Shown: one piece after another, positions 41,008-49,899 of the stretch
Layout: every line of letters begins with the position of its first letter
Position numbering within the stretch: the stretch's first letter is position 1
Source of the DNA: Porphyromonas gingivalis ATCC 33277
GTDB lineage: Bacteria > Bacteroidota > Bacteroidia > Bacteroidales > Porphyromonadaceae
Reading direction: 5' to 3'
NCBI RefSeq assembly: GCF_000010505.1
Contig: NC_010729.1
Coordinates: forward strand, 730,501 to 794,500
Length of the DNA stretch: 64,000 nt
Translations under genes and position numbers: made by a program
The notes under the pieces: generated by a model
The model's database searches: none
What the model was told of the DNA's origin: nothing
What the model saw: the letters and a program-made list of their open reading frames with translations, nothing else

Positions 41008-41049
41008 AGTGAACCCTGAAAGTTCGATACAAAACATTCAGGGTTCACT
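41008..41049 (+). terminator. Inverted repeat downstream of iht operon, possible terminator
   Basis: AGTGAACCCTGAA and TTCAGGGTTCACT form a perfect 13-bp stem around a 16-base loop, with only a weak T-run after it. The region 40793-41183 between the converging iht and ior genes shows nothing else I can support. Confidence 0.55.
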
Positions 41050-41183
41050 TCAAAACCGCTCGATCACGATCTTCACACACCCTCTCTTCTTATGCCCGAA
41101 GAGAATGAAGTATTCTCTTCTTCTCTCTTTCGAATGGGCAAGGGAAAGTCAGACGAAAAGGGGAAGGGACTTCCCTTTACCCT

Positions 41184-41777
41184 TTATTTTCCGGCTGCGT
41201 ATCGGAGGGCAAACTCGCGTCCTGCATTCAGAGCCTTGAGGTTCATATCCACCACCTCTTGTCCTTTGCGGCTGAAAATAGCTTCGATACCGCCTGCCAG
41301 ATAGTCGAAAGGAATCTCAATGAAGGGAGAAGCGGCTCCGAGCATCACGAAGTTGGATGCACGGACATTGCCTACCTCATCACGGGCGATGCTGTCCGCA
41401 TCGATCAGAACGTGATGGGGAAGAGATTCGATCTTGGAGATAACTGACGTAGTCTCGGGATAGTTCGGAATGTTGATGAACGGAACCGTATTGGTCACTA
41501 CATAACCGTCAGGTTTCAAATAAGGAAGATAGCGCAATGCTTCCATCGGCTCCACGGAGAGGATAAGATCCGCTCCCCCGATAGGGATCAGGTCAGAGTA
41601 AATGGGTGCATCCGACAAGCGCAGAAAAGACTGTACGTCACCACCTCGCTGGCTCATGCCATGGGTTTCGGCCTGCTTCAAATACAAATTGTTGGTCAGA
41701 GCAGCCGAACCGATAGCTGCTGCAATGGACAAAATGCCTTGGCCTCCGACACCGGCCAAAATAATATCTGTTTTCAT
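41184..41777 (-). CDS. iorB: Indolepyruvate ferredoxin oxidoreductase, beta subunit IorB
   Basis: Gamma-domain-type subunit of 197 residues of the enzyme that oxidatively decarboxylates aryl pyruvates to aryl-acetyl-CoA with reduction of ferredoxin. The start ILAGVGGQGILSIAAAIG and the ETHGMSQRGGDVQSFLRL block are diagnostic. It follows iorA by 26 bases on the minus strand. This is a route for fermenting aromatic amino acids, fitting an organism that lives on peptides. Confidence 0.95.
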   Translation of the reverse strand: MKTDIILAGVGGQGILSIAAAIGSAALTNNLYLKQAETHGMSQRGGDVQSFLRLSDAPIYSDLIPIGGADLILSVEPMEALRYLPYLKPDGYVVTNTVPFINIPNYPETTSVISKIESLPHHVLIDADSIARDEVGNVRASNFVMLGAASPFIEIPFDYLAGGIEAIFSRKGQEVVDMNLKALNAGREFALRYAAGK

Positions 41778-41803
41778 TTCTTTATTTCCTCCTACTTCAA
41801 TGG

Positions 41804-43411
41804 TTATTCCTTGGCCTTTGCACGTTTGGCAGCTTTGGCGTCGCGAGCATGCTTTTGGATGCAGACGCGACGGGGAATGATGACGGATACACCTTCATAG
41901 TTGATTTCTTCCCGGATGATGCTGCATAGTTCGTCATGATTCTTGGGTACCGGCAACAGCTCCTTGATGTGATCGGGATCTACTCCGATACCGCGACAGA
42001 TGGCCTCTACCTTGCCGTATGCAGACGAATGCTGACCTCCGGTCATGGAGATGGATTCATTGTCCGAGATAATCACCGTAATGTTGCTATTCTCATTGAT
42101 GGCATCGAGAAGACCCGTTATTCCGGAGTGAGTGAAAGTAGAGTCGCCGATTACAGACACAGCCGGGAACAAGCCGGCATCGGCAGCCCCTTTGGCCATC
42201 GTGATAGATGCACCCATATCCACGCAGGAATTGATGGCTTCATAAGGAGGCAAAGCACCAAGCGTATAACATCCGATATCGGAGAAGACACGTCCGTTGG
42301 GATATTCTGTAAGAACCTCGTTCAGCGCATCGTACACATCGCGGTGGCTACAGCCTTTGCACAGGGCGGGCGGACGTGCCGCAACGAGATCGGGGATAGG
42401 TTCTCCCTCCACGACCGGTATATTGAAGGCTTTTGCCACATGATCCGGATTCAACTCTCCATCACGGGGCAATGTGCCATCGAGACGACCTTTGATCCGC
42501 TCCAAACCGGGGAAGCCTTTTAGTAGCTGTTCTACCACGGGATAGCCTTCTTCCATGACTACGATGTCACCGCATTCGTTGAGCAATCGCTCCATCTGCT
42601 TGTGAGGGATAGGATACTGCGTTACTTTGAGAACGGGATAAGGCACCTGAGCCTTGAAAGCCTCCATCAGGTAGTTGTATGCGATACCGCATGCCACTAT
42701 ACCCTTGGACTTATCAGCGGCATCGATATATTCGGTATAGGGTGAGTTCTCGGACTCCCGTACGAAATCGGTCTGCTTGTCGAGGAGGATTCTGTATCTT
42801 TTCTTAGCAATACCGGGGAGCAATACATATTGGCGTTTGTCTTCCGGCAGGTGCAATTCGTTCTCTCCGATCGGCTCGGTCGGAACGACACCGGCACGAG
42901 AGTGAGCGAGACGAGTCGTAATACGCATCATGACGGGTGTACCCAAACGTTCGGATAGATCGAAGGCAAGGCGCGTCATGTCATAAGCTTCCTGTTGGTT
43001 GGATGGCTCCATCACAGGAATCATGGCAAACTGGCCATACACGCGAGAGTCTTGTTCATTTTGAGACGAGTGCATAGAGGGGTCGTCGGCAGCAACGATC
43101 ACCATACCGCCATTCGCACCGGTGATGGCAGCATTCATAAAGCAGTCTGCTGCTACGTTCATCCCCACATGCTTCATACATACGAGAGCGCGCTTGCCTG
43201 CGTAGGACATGCCGAGAGCTGATTCCATAGCGGTTTTTTCGTTTGCCGCCCATTCCCGATGGACATTTCTTTCCTTAGCCATCCGAGAGTTTTGGATATG
43301 CTCGGTGATTTCCGTAGAGGGAGTACCGGGGTAGGCATATACGCCGGATATACCTGCATCCAAAGCAGCTTGGGCTATAGCTTCTACCCCCAACAACAAT
43401 TGTTTTTGCAT
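41804..43411 (-). CDS. iorA: Indolepyruvate ferredoxin oxidoreductase, alpha subunit IorA
   Basis: TPP-binding subunit of 535 residues. The N-terminal pyruvate-binding domain starts with GVEAIAQAALDAGISGVYAY, and the TPP domain carries CKGCSHRDVYDAL, DIGCYTLGALPPY and SVIGDSTFTHSGI. The family's usual C-terminal ferredoxin-like domain with two 4Fe-4S motifs is absent: the protein ends in a basic tail (CIQKHARDAKAAKRAKAKE) with a single Cys. Electron transfer to ferredoxin may therefore work differently. It is followed by iorB. Confidence 0.94.
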   Translation of the reverse strand: MQKQLLLGVEAIAQAALDAGISGVYAYPGTPSTEITEHIQNSRMAKERNVHREWAANEKTAMESALGMSYAGKRALVCMKHVGMNVAADCFMNAAITGANGGMVIVAADDPSMHSSQNEQDSRVYGQFAMIPVMEPSNQQEAYDMTRLAFDLSERLGTPVMMRITTRLAHSRAGVVPTEPIGENELHLPEDKRQYVLLPGIAKKRYRILLDKQTDFVRESENSPYTEYIDAADKSKGIVACGIAYNYLMEAFKAQVPYPVLKVTQYPIPHKQMERLLNECGDIVVMEEGYPVVEQLLKGFPGLERIKGRLDGTLPRDGELNPDHVAKAFNIPVVEGEPIPDLVAARPPALCKGCSHRDVYDALNEVLTEYPNGRVFSDIGCYTLGALPPYEAINSCVDMGASITMAKGAADAGLFPAVSVIGDSTFTHSGITGLLDAINENSNITVIISDNESISMTGGQHSSAYGKVEAICRGIGVDPDHIKELLPVPKNHDELCSIIREEINYEGVSVIIPRRVCIQKHARDAKAAKRAKAKE

Positions 43412-43488
43412 AATGATATTCCTTTTATAATGTGATAACTATGAATCTATGACCAAACAAATGCGACTATCGTTTGGCCTCTTTGTGA

Positions 43489-44250
43489 TCAAACTTGTTT
43501 GAAAAAGTGTCCGCTGCCGGCCTGCGCTTTCGGCATGACCACCATATCGTTGATACAGATATTATCAGGCAGGTTCAGTACGGCCGCAATACACTCCGCT
43601 ATGTCGTTCGCACAGAGAGGAGTGAAGCCCTTGTACACGGCATCGGCCTTGGCCTGATCATCATGGAAGCGCACCAGCGAGAACTCCGTCTCCACTGCTC
43701 CGGGACAAATCTGTGTGACTTTGATGCCATAAGGAAGCATATCTATACGCATCGCCTTCGAAAGAGCATCTACGGCATGCTTCGTGGCACAATAGACATT
43801 GCCGTTAGAGTAAACTTCCTTGCCGGCAATAGACCCGATATTGATGATATGGCCGGCACTACGGGCTATCATACCCGGGCTGATTGTGCGAGTTACGTAG
43901 AGGAGTCCTTTGATATTAGTATCTATCATACATTCCCAGTCTTCAATGTCACCGGACTGTATGGGGTCGAGTCCCGCTGCCAAGCCGGCATTATTCACGA
44001 GGACGGAAACGGCCTGCCAAGGATCAGGCAAATTGCCCAAATGGGCTTCTACTTCTTCGCGATTGCGGACATCGAAAGAGAGCGGGAGGATTTCGACAGG
44101 GTATTCAGCTCTTATTTCATCGGCTATGTTTTGCAAACGTTCGGAGCGTCGTCCCGTGATGATAAGGTTATAACCGAGCGATGCCAAGCGGCGAGCCGAA
44201 GCTGCACCGATGCCGGATGTGGCTCCGGTGATTAATGCGATAGGGTTCAT
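43489..44250 (-). CDS. Short-chain dehydrogenase/reductase (YdfG-like)
   Basis: Classical SDR of 253 residues. The NADP-binding motif is LITGATSGIGAASA, followed by NNAGLAAG, the catalytic Ser in NIGSIAGKEVYSNG and the YCATK motif with Tyr and Lys. The arginines after the second strand (ITGRRSERL) suggest NADP(H). YdfG-type enzymes oxidise L-allo-threonine and related 3-hydroxy acids, but the true substrate is uncertain. It lies 77 bases upstream of iorA in the same direction, perhaps in its own transcript. Confidence 0.9.
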   Translation of the reverse strand: MNPIALITGATSGIGAASARRLASLGYNLIITGRRSERLQNIADEIRAEYPVEILPLSFDVRNREEVEAHLGNLPDPWQAVSVLVNNAGLAAGLDPIQSGDIEDWECMIDTNIKGLLYVTRTISPGMIARSAGHIINIGSIAGKEVYSNGNVYCATKHAVDALSKAMRIDMLPYGIKVTQICPGAVETEFSLVRFHDDQAKADAVYKGFTPLCANDIAECIAAVLNLPDNICINDMVVMPKAQAGSGHFFKQV

Positions 44251-44399
44251 TATTATTGGGTAAGGTTGTACCGAGATGTCGTATTCGGATTTCGTTTCCC
44301 CAAAAGTACAAAAAAGAGACCGTGTAACATGACTAACTTAAACTTCCTTTTTAGTCCGGATCAGTTTTGTCGGAAATACGAACCGCAAATGATCTGATT

Positions 44400-44530
44400 G
44401 TGGCGCGTGTTTTCTGAACGAAGTGGCGCGAGAACTTTTTCGTTGTGGCGCGAGAATTTTTCACTTCCCGAACCAAAATAAAAAAGTTTACGCACCACGT
44501 TTTATGGCGTGGCGTGTAAGAAGATTTTGG
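44400..44530. repeat. AT-rich palindromic dispersed element, copy B
   Basis: GTGGCGCGAGAATTTTTC on the left is inverted as AAAAAAGTTTACGCACCAC on the right, around CCGAACCAAAAT. Extra GTGGCGCG half-sites occur at both sides. Copies A and C share the CCAAAA and TTTTTCG cores. It fills the space between the divergent SDR and dehydrogenase genes. Confidence 0.7.
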
Positions 44531-44628
44531 CGCGTAGGCCGATCCTGCATGAGATGCATCTCTACGCTTTAGGGGGGCCGGGTGAGTGGGGGCGGAATCT
44601 TTTTGCCGATTTGTTGGCCTGTTCTCTT

Positions 44629-44636
44629 TATCTTTG
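44629..44636 (+). promoter_or_regulatory. Probable -7 promoter box for the carboxynorspermidine dehydrogenase-like gene
   Basis: TATCTTTG matches TAnnTTTG, 41 bases before the ATG at 44678. Upstream TTTG elements sit at non-ideal spacing (23 or 15 bases). Confidence 0.55.
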
Positions 44637-44677
44637 CGCTACAGGCGAGTAATAATCATACAAAGAATCATATAAAA

Positions 44678-45871
44678 ATGGGTAAAGTCCTCATTATCGG
44701 GGCCGGCGGTGTAGGTACCGTTGTGGCCAAGAAGGTGGCTATGAACACCGATGTATTCACGGAGATCATGTTAGCCAGCCGCACGAGAAGCAAGTGCGAC
44801 AAGATTGCGTCCGAAATCAAAAACATCCGGATCCAAACCGCTCAGGTCGATGCCGACAATGTGGAAGAACTGGTGGCTCTGTTCGAGAGTTTCAAACCGG
44901 AATTGGTGATCAACGTAGCACTTCCCTATCAGGATCTGACGATCATGGATGCCTGCCTGCGCTGTGGGGTGAACTATCTCGATACGGCCAACTACGAGCC
45001 TCTCGACGAAGCCAAGTATGAATACAGTTGGCAGTGGGCTTATCAGGATCGTTTTCGCAAGGCCGGCCTGACTGCTATCCTGGGTTGCGGCTTCGATCCG
45101 GGTGTGACGAGTGTATATACGGCTTATGCGGCCAAGCATCATTTCGATGAGATTCATTATCTCGATATTGTGGACTGCAATGGTGGCGACCACCACAAGG
45201 CGTTTGCCACGAACTTCAATCCCGAAATCAACATCCGTGAGATCACTCAGAAGGGTAAGTATTGGGAGAACGGCCGTTGGATAGAGACCGAACCGCAGGA
45301 AATACATAAGACGCTGGCCTATCCGAGTATCGGTGAGCGCGAGTCCTATCTCCTCTATCATGAGGAACTGGAATCACTCGTGAAGAATTTCCCGACGATC
45401 AAGCGCGCCCGTTTTTGGATGACGTTCGGACAGGAATATCTGACTCATCTTCGCGTGATGCAGAATATCGGTATGACGCGCATCGACCCGATCATGTACA
45501 ATGGCGTGGAGATCGTCCCCATCCAATTCCTCAAAGCCGTGCTGCCCAACCCGGGAGACCTCGGTGAGAACTATACGGGCGAGACGAGTATCGGCTGTCG
45601 CATCCGTGGGATCCGCGATGGTAAGGAGCATACCTATTATATCTGGAACAACTGCAGCCACGAGGTCGCCTACAAAGAGACGGGAACGCAGGGTGTAAGC
45701 TATACGACGGGTGTCCCTGCCACAGTAGGAGCCATGATGTTCATGAAGGGTATCTGGCGCAAGCCCGGTGTCTTCAATGTGGAGGAGTTCGATCCCGATC
45801 CGTTCCTCGAAGAGGTAGCCAAGCAGGGTCTTCCTTGGCACGAGAAGCACGACATCGACTTGGAGCTCTAA
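44678..45871 (+). CDS. Carboxynorspermidine/saccharopine dehydrogenase family protein
   Basis: NADPH-dependent dehydrogenase of 397 residues from the ATG at 44678; the 32 residues open upstream are not homologous. A Rossmann motif VLIIGAGGVGTVVA starts the protein, followed by CGVNYLDTANYEP, ILGCGFDPGVTSVY and a long family block near 150-200 (DCNGGDHHKAFATNF). The closest fit is carboxynorspermidine synthase, the first step of the alternative spermidine pathway. Saccharopine reductase is the other option. No decarboxylase partner (nspC) is in this window. Confidence 0.87.
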   Translation: MGKVLIIGAGGVGTVVAKKVAMNTDVFTEIMLASRTRSKCDKIASEIKNIRIQTAQVDADNVEELVALFESFKPELVINVALPYQDLTIMDACLRCGVNYLDTANYEPLDEAKYEYSWQWAYQDRFRKAGLTAILGCGFDPGVTSVYTAYAAKHHFDEIHYLDIVDCNGGDHHKAFATNFNPEINIREITQKGKYWENGRWIETEPQEIHKTLAYPSIGERESYLLYHEELESLVKNFPTIKRARFWMTFGQEYLTHLRVMQNIGMTRIDPIMYNGVEIVPIQFLKAVLPNPGDLGENYTGETSIGCRIRGIRDGKEHTYYIWNNCSHEVAYKETGTQGVSYTTGVPATVGAMMFMKGIWRKPGVFNVEEFDPDPFLEEVAKQGLPWHEKHDIDLEL

Positions 45872-45907
45872 CCCTCTGTAAAGAAGAAGAAAGAAAGGCA
45901 TAGAGCT

Positions 45908-46420
45908 ATGGTACTTTTGATCGTGGATCCGCAGGTGGATTTCGTAAGCGGTTCGTTGGCTGTCGAAGGTGCACCGAAAGCCATGAAGGCTTTGGCTGAA
46001 TATATGGCTGCACATCGGAAGGAGATAAAGTCTATCGTCGTGACGATGGATCAGCATCCGGCCGATCATTGCAGCTTCGTGGCACAGGGCGGACAGTGGC
46101 CGTCGCATTGTGTCCGCTATACGGTGGGAGCCGCTATCGAACCATGCATTGCGGAGGCTCTGGCTGCTTGTTCGGCCGAGGGTATCCCTGTCGAAATGAT
46201 AGAGAAGGCTACTACGCAGGAGCGCGATGCTTACAGTGCCTTCGAGACGGAAGTACCCGATTCGTTGCGCTCGGCCGAACGTATAGTCATGGCCGGAATA
46301 GCGGGCGATTACTGCGTGCGTCAGAGCGTGCTCGATCTGGAGCGTCATGGTCTCGGCGAGCGCATCGAACTTCTCAAGGAGGGAATTGCCTATATAGCGG
46401 AAGAGGAAAACCGGCCATAA
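45908..46420 (+). CDS. pncA: Nicotinamidase/isochorismatase-family hydrolase (PncA-like)
   Basis: Cysteine hydrolase of 170 residues, expected to convert nicotinamide to nicotinate for NAD salvage. The catalytic triad is visible: Asp7 in IVDPQVDF, Lys100 in MIEKATT and Cys136 in AGDYCVRQS. Metal ligands Asp48, His50 and His54 lie in MDQHPADHCSF. It is slightly shorter than the E. coli enzyme. It starts 36 bases after the dehydrogenase gene and is followed by a strong terminator. Confidence 0.87.
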   Translation: MVLLIVDPQVDFVSGSLAVEGAPKAMKALAEYMAAHRKEIKSIVVTMDQHPADHCSFVAQGGQWPSHCVRYTVGAAIEPCIAEALAACSAEGIPVEMIEKATTQERDAYSAFETEVPDSLRSAERIVMAGIAGDYCVRQSVLDLERHGLGERIELLKEGIAYIAEEENRP

Positions 46421-46476
46421 AACGCTTCCTTGCTCTTTCTCCCTCGCGGAGGAAGCCTTTCCTTTCAGAGGATATA

Positions 46477-46525
46477 CTGTCCAATAATTAGACGCCGATG
46501 TCTAATTATTGGACAGCTCCTTTTT
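46477..46525 (+). terminator. Intrinsic terminator after the nicotinamidase gene
   Basis: CTGTCCAATAATTAGAC and GTCTAATTATTGGACAG make a perfect 17-bp stem around a six-base loop, followed by CTCCTTTTT. Confidence 0.92.
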
Positions 46526-46622
46526 AGGGGTAATGGTGTAAAGCGTTTGTTTACAGTGCTGTATGGAGTTTGGCACGGCATTTGAGACTATTCTTGTATA
46601 GAAAACATCATATCGGAATAAT

Positions 46623-47957
46623 ATGCGTTTCCAACATTATCTCATCTGTACGGCTGCCGTAGCGGCTTTGGCTGCGAATCCCCTTACGGGCCAATCGAAT
46701 ATGACCCTCGAAGAGTGCATAGACTATGCACGCCGGCACAGTTCGGCCGTGGCTCTGTCCGCTGCGGAACTGGAGCAGTCCAAGGCCGATTACCTTCAGG
46801 CCGTCGGCAATTTTCTGCCCCGAGTATCGGCCGGAACCGGTGCTTCGTGGAATTTCGGACGCGGATTGGATGCCGAGACAAATACCTACACCGACATCAA
46901 CAGCTTCAACAATTCGTACAGCATACATGCCACGATGACCCTTTTCGACGGTTTGCAGAGTGTCTATCGGCTGCGGATGGCGCATGCACGCCGGGAGGCT
47001 TCGCGCCTCTCCGTTCGCGAGCAGCAGGAGCTGGCAGCTCTCGGCACCACGGAGGCCTACTACGACCTCGTCTATGCGCGCCAAATGCAAGAGCTGGCCA
47101 TGCAGAAGTACGAGGAGAGTAGCCGCCTCCACCGGCAGACGGCTCGAATGGAAGAGCTGGGAATGAAGAGCCGTCCCGATGTCCTCGAGATGCAGTCGCG
47201 AATGGCCGGTGACCGTTTGGCCCTGACTCAAGCGGACAATCAGTGCATCATCGCTCTGATCCGGCTCAAAGAAAAAATGAACTTCCCCATCGACGACGAA
47301 CTCGTCGTAGACGATATGCCGGCTGACAGCCTCTCTGCCGACATGGCCGAATCGGACAGCTCGGCCGGCGTCTTCGCCCGTGCTACCCATCATCATCCCG
47401 TCCTCCTCCGTGCCAAACTCGACGAGCAGGCTGCCTCCGACCGTTTGCGAGCCGCGCGAGGTGCATTCCTGCCGAGTGTGTCGGTATCCGGAGGATGGAA
47501 CACGGGATTCTCACGCTTTTTGAACGGATCGGACTATACGCCCTTCAGCGAGCAGTTTCGGAACCGTCGGGGGGAATATATCAGTCTGAATCTGAGTATC
47601 CCCATCTTTTCGGGATTCAGCCTCGTGAGCAATCTGCGTCAGGCGCGCGCCGATCGCAGGGCGGCAAGCGTCCGACGGGGCGAAGCGGAGCGCAGGCTCT
47701 ACAGCGAGATCGCCCAAGCCATGGCCGACCGGGATGCCGCTCTGGCTTCCTACCGCCAGGCGAAGGAGCATACCGACGCCATGCAAGCCGCTTACGAAGC
47801 CGTCTTGCAGCGTTATGAGGAAGGGCTGAATACGGCCATCGACCTGACCACTCAGGCCAATCGGCTCCTGGATGCCCGTGTGCAGCGACTGAGAGCGGCC
47901 ATGACTTACCGGCTCAAATGCAAACTCATAGCTTATTACGGCTGCCTTTCGGACTAA
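46623..47957 (+). CDS. TolC-family outer-membrane efflux protein
   Basis: Outer-membrane channel of 444 residues for a tripartite export system. A signal peptide (about 1-22) precedes the TolC-type start LTLEECIDYARRHSSAV (as NMTLEECIDYARRHS), two OEP repeats with long coiled-coil helices, and SLNLSIPIFSGFSLVSNLR in the second repeat. It leads the six-gene export operon: the membrane fusion protein follows after 39 bases. The exported substrate is unknown. Confidence 0.92.
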   Translation: MRFQHYLICTAAVAALAANPLTGQSNMTLEECIDYARRHSSAVALSAAELEQSKADYLQAVGNFLPRVSAGTGASWNFGRGLDAETNTYTDINSFNNSYSIHATMTLFDGLQSVYRLRMAHARREASRLSVREQQELAALGTTEAYYDLVYARQMQELAMQKYEESSRLHRQTARMEELGMKSRPDVLEMQSRMAGDRLALTQADNQCIIALIRLKEKMNFPIDDELVVDDMPADSLSADMAESDSSAGVFARATHHHPVLLRAKLDEQAASDRLRAARGAFLPSVSVSGGWNTGFSRFLNGSDYTPFSEQFRNRRGEYISLNLSIPIFSGFSLVSNLRQARADRRAASVRRGEAERRLYSEIAQAMADRDAALASYRQAKEHTDAMQAAYEAVLQRYEEGLNTAIDLTTQANRLLDARVQRLRAAMTYRLKCKLIAYYGCLSD

Positions 47958-47996
47958 AGCTTTTCTTTACTCCCGTTCGCATCAAATCATACCATC

Positions 47997-49250
47997 ATGG
48001 ATAGAAAAATAGAAAAAAAGAAGACGCTCATCCCCCGTAAATATTATCCCTATGCAGGGGGAGCAATAGTAATACTTGCCTTGGCGGCGTGGGCCGTATT
48101 CGGCAATCACAGCACCAAGTTCAGAGCCGAACGCGCTCGGATCAGCATCGACAGCGTGCGCCGGGGCGAGTTCAACGACTATGTCCGCATCAACGGTCAG
48201 GTACAGCCCATCAACTCCATTCAGATCAGTGCCGTAGAGGGCGGAATGGTGGCGGAGAAAACCGTGGAGGAGGGTGCCATGGTGCACAAGGGCGACATCA
48301 TCGTGAGGCTGACCAATCCGATGCTGAACCTGAATATCCTCGACAGCGAAGCGCAGCTTGCCGAGAAGCAGAACTTCCTGCGCAATACGCAGGTGACCAT
48401 GGAGCAGGACAGGCTCAACCTGAAACGCGAAAGCCTCAACCTCCGACTGGATATAGAGCGAAAAAAGCGGAAAGCCGAGCAATACGCCCGACTCTATAAG
48501 GAAAAACTCTGTTCGCGCGAGGAGTATCTGCAAGCCGGCGAGGACTACCAATATGCCGTGGAGGGCAGCAGGCTCGTCATGGAACGGCAGCGGCAGGATT
48601 CGCTCTACAGGGGGATACAGGTGCGGCAGATGGAGGAGAGCCTCCATAATATGCGTCGCAATCTGGAGATGGTGCGCGCCCGTGTGGAAGACCTGAACGT
48701 GAAGGCACCGGCCGACGGTCAGTTGGGGCTTTTGGACGTGGAGATAGGGCAGACGGTAGGAGCCGGCAGTCGCATCGGACAGATCAACGTCCTGTCCGAC
48801 TACAAGGTGGAGGCTATGATAGACGAGCACTATATCGATCGGGTCAAAGCCGGTTTGGCCGCTTCGTTCGAACGGCAGGGCAGGGACTTCTCCCTTCGCG
48901 TTCGGAAGGTGTACCCCGAAGTTCGGGACAAGCAGTTCCGCACCGACTTCGTATTCGACGGAGAGCGACCCGACAATATCCGCACAGGCCAGACCTACTA
49001 CATCAATCTGCGCCTCGGACAGCCGTCCGAAGCCATCATGATCCCGCGCGGAGCCTTCTATCAGAATACCGGTGGACGGTGGATATTCGTCGTTACGCCC
49101 GACGGCAAGCGAGCCGTTCGCCGGGACATCACGATCGCCCGTCAGAATCCGCAGTATTACGAAGTTACCTCCGGCCTGCATGCCGGCGAGATGGTCATCA
49201 CCTCTTCGTATGATATGTTCGGCGATGCAGAAGAAATTATCCTGAATTGA
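47997..49250 (+). CDS. HlyD/MacA-type periplasmic membrane fusion protein
   Basis: Adaptor of 417 residues linking an inner-membrane ABC permease to the TolC-like channel. One membrane anchor at about 20-38, a biotinyl-lipoyl half-motif (INSIQISAVEGGMVAEKTVE), a long coiled coil at about 105-225 and the second half (VKAPADGQLGLLDVEIGQTV) show the RND/MacA layout. The C-terminal beta-barrel and membrane-proximal domains follow. The next gene is 649 bases away, separated by a repeat array. Confidence 0.92.
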   Translation: MDRKIEKKKTLIPRKYYPYAGGAIVILALAAWAVFGNHSTKFRAERARISIDSVRRGEFNDYVRINGQVQPINSIQISAVEGGMVAEKTVEEGAMVHKGDIIVRLTNPMLNLNILDSEAQLAEKQNFLRNTQVTMEQDRLNLKRESLNLRLDIERKKRKAEQYARLYKEKLCSREEYLQAGEDYQYAVEGSRLVMERQRQDSLYRGIQVRQMEESLHNMRRNLEMVRARVEDLNVKAPADGQLGLLDVEIGQTVGAGSRIGQINVLSDYKVEAMIDEHYIDRVKAGLAASFERQGRDFSLRVRKVYPEVRDKQFRTDFVFDGERPDNIRTGQTYYINLRLGQPSEAIMIPRGAFYQNTGGRWIFVVTPDGKRAVRRDITIARQNPQYYEVTSGLHAGEMVITSSYDMFGDAEEIILN

Positions 49251-49350
49251 CCCACCTATAAGCTCTGTGTACAAAAGAAACGATATGACTCTTATCCTTT
49301 TTCCTCTCTTGAAGAATCGAATCATGCGGATCTGTCTTATAAATTCATCC

Positions 49351-49822
49351 TTACAGAGTTGTAAAGAGGAATTTATACAACGAAATTCCTCGCTGCAAGC
49401 CTGCGATTATAAATTTCGGAAGCGAAATTCCTCTCTGCAAGCTTGCAGGAAGCGATTTCGGCGAAAAAATTCCTTGCTGCAGCTTGCAGGAAGCTACTTT
49501 GGCGAAAAAATTCCTATTTGCAGCTTGCAAGAAGCGATTTCGGCAAAAAAATTCCTGTTTGCAGCTTGCAAGAAGCAATTTCGGCAAGAAAATTCCTGTT
49601 TGCAGGCCTGCGGCTATAAATCTCGGAAGCAAAATTCCTCTCTGCAAGCTTGCAGCATGAAATTTCGACAAGCGAAATTCCACACTGCAAGCCTGCAATA
49701 TGAAATTTCGGCGAAAAAATTACTCGCTGCAAGCTTGCGGCTATAAATCTCGGAAGCAAAATTTGTCACTGCAAGCATGTAACAGTATTTTCTGCAACCG
49801 AAATCACCGTCTGCAAACTTGA
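49351..49822. repeat. 41/42-bp tandem repeat array inside the export operon
   Basis: About eleven units with CTGCAAGCTTGCAG-type palindromes starting near 49393, 49435, 49477, 49519, 49560, 49601, 49643, 49685, 49727, 49769 and 49811. Spacers carry CGATTTCGGCGAAAAAATTC. Two frames are open across it, including a 159-codon plus-strand frame from 49267, but the repeats give low-complexity peptides, so I do not call a gene. The region 49251-49899 holds nothing else. Confidence 0.93.
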
Positions 49823-49899
49823 ATCAAAGAGATACTAATCATAAGACAATTATTTTCTCAATAAAATAATCATTACTTCCATATTTAGTCATAGCTATC

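Noticed and set aside
47982-49325. Minus-strand open frame of 447 codons opposite the membrane fusion gene
   Set aside because: The plus strand has full HlyD/MacA motifs and fits the operon; the antisense product has no signal or domain.
49267-49746. Plus-strand open frame of 159 codons (and a 115-codon frame opposite)
   Set aside because: Both run through the 42-bp repeats and encode only repeated low-complexity peptide; the open frames follow from the period being a multiple of three.
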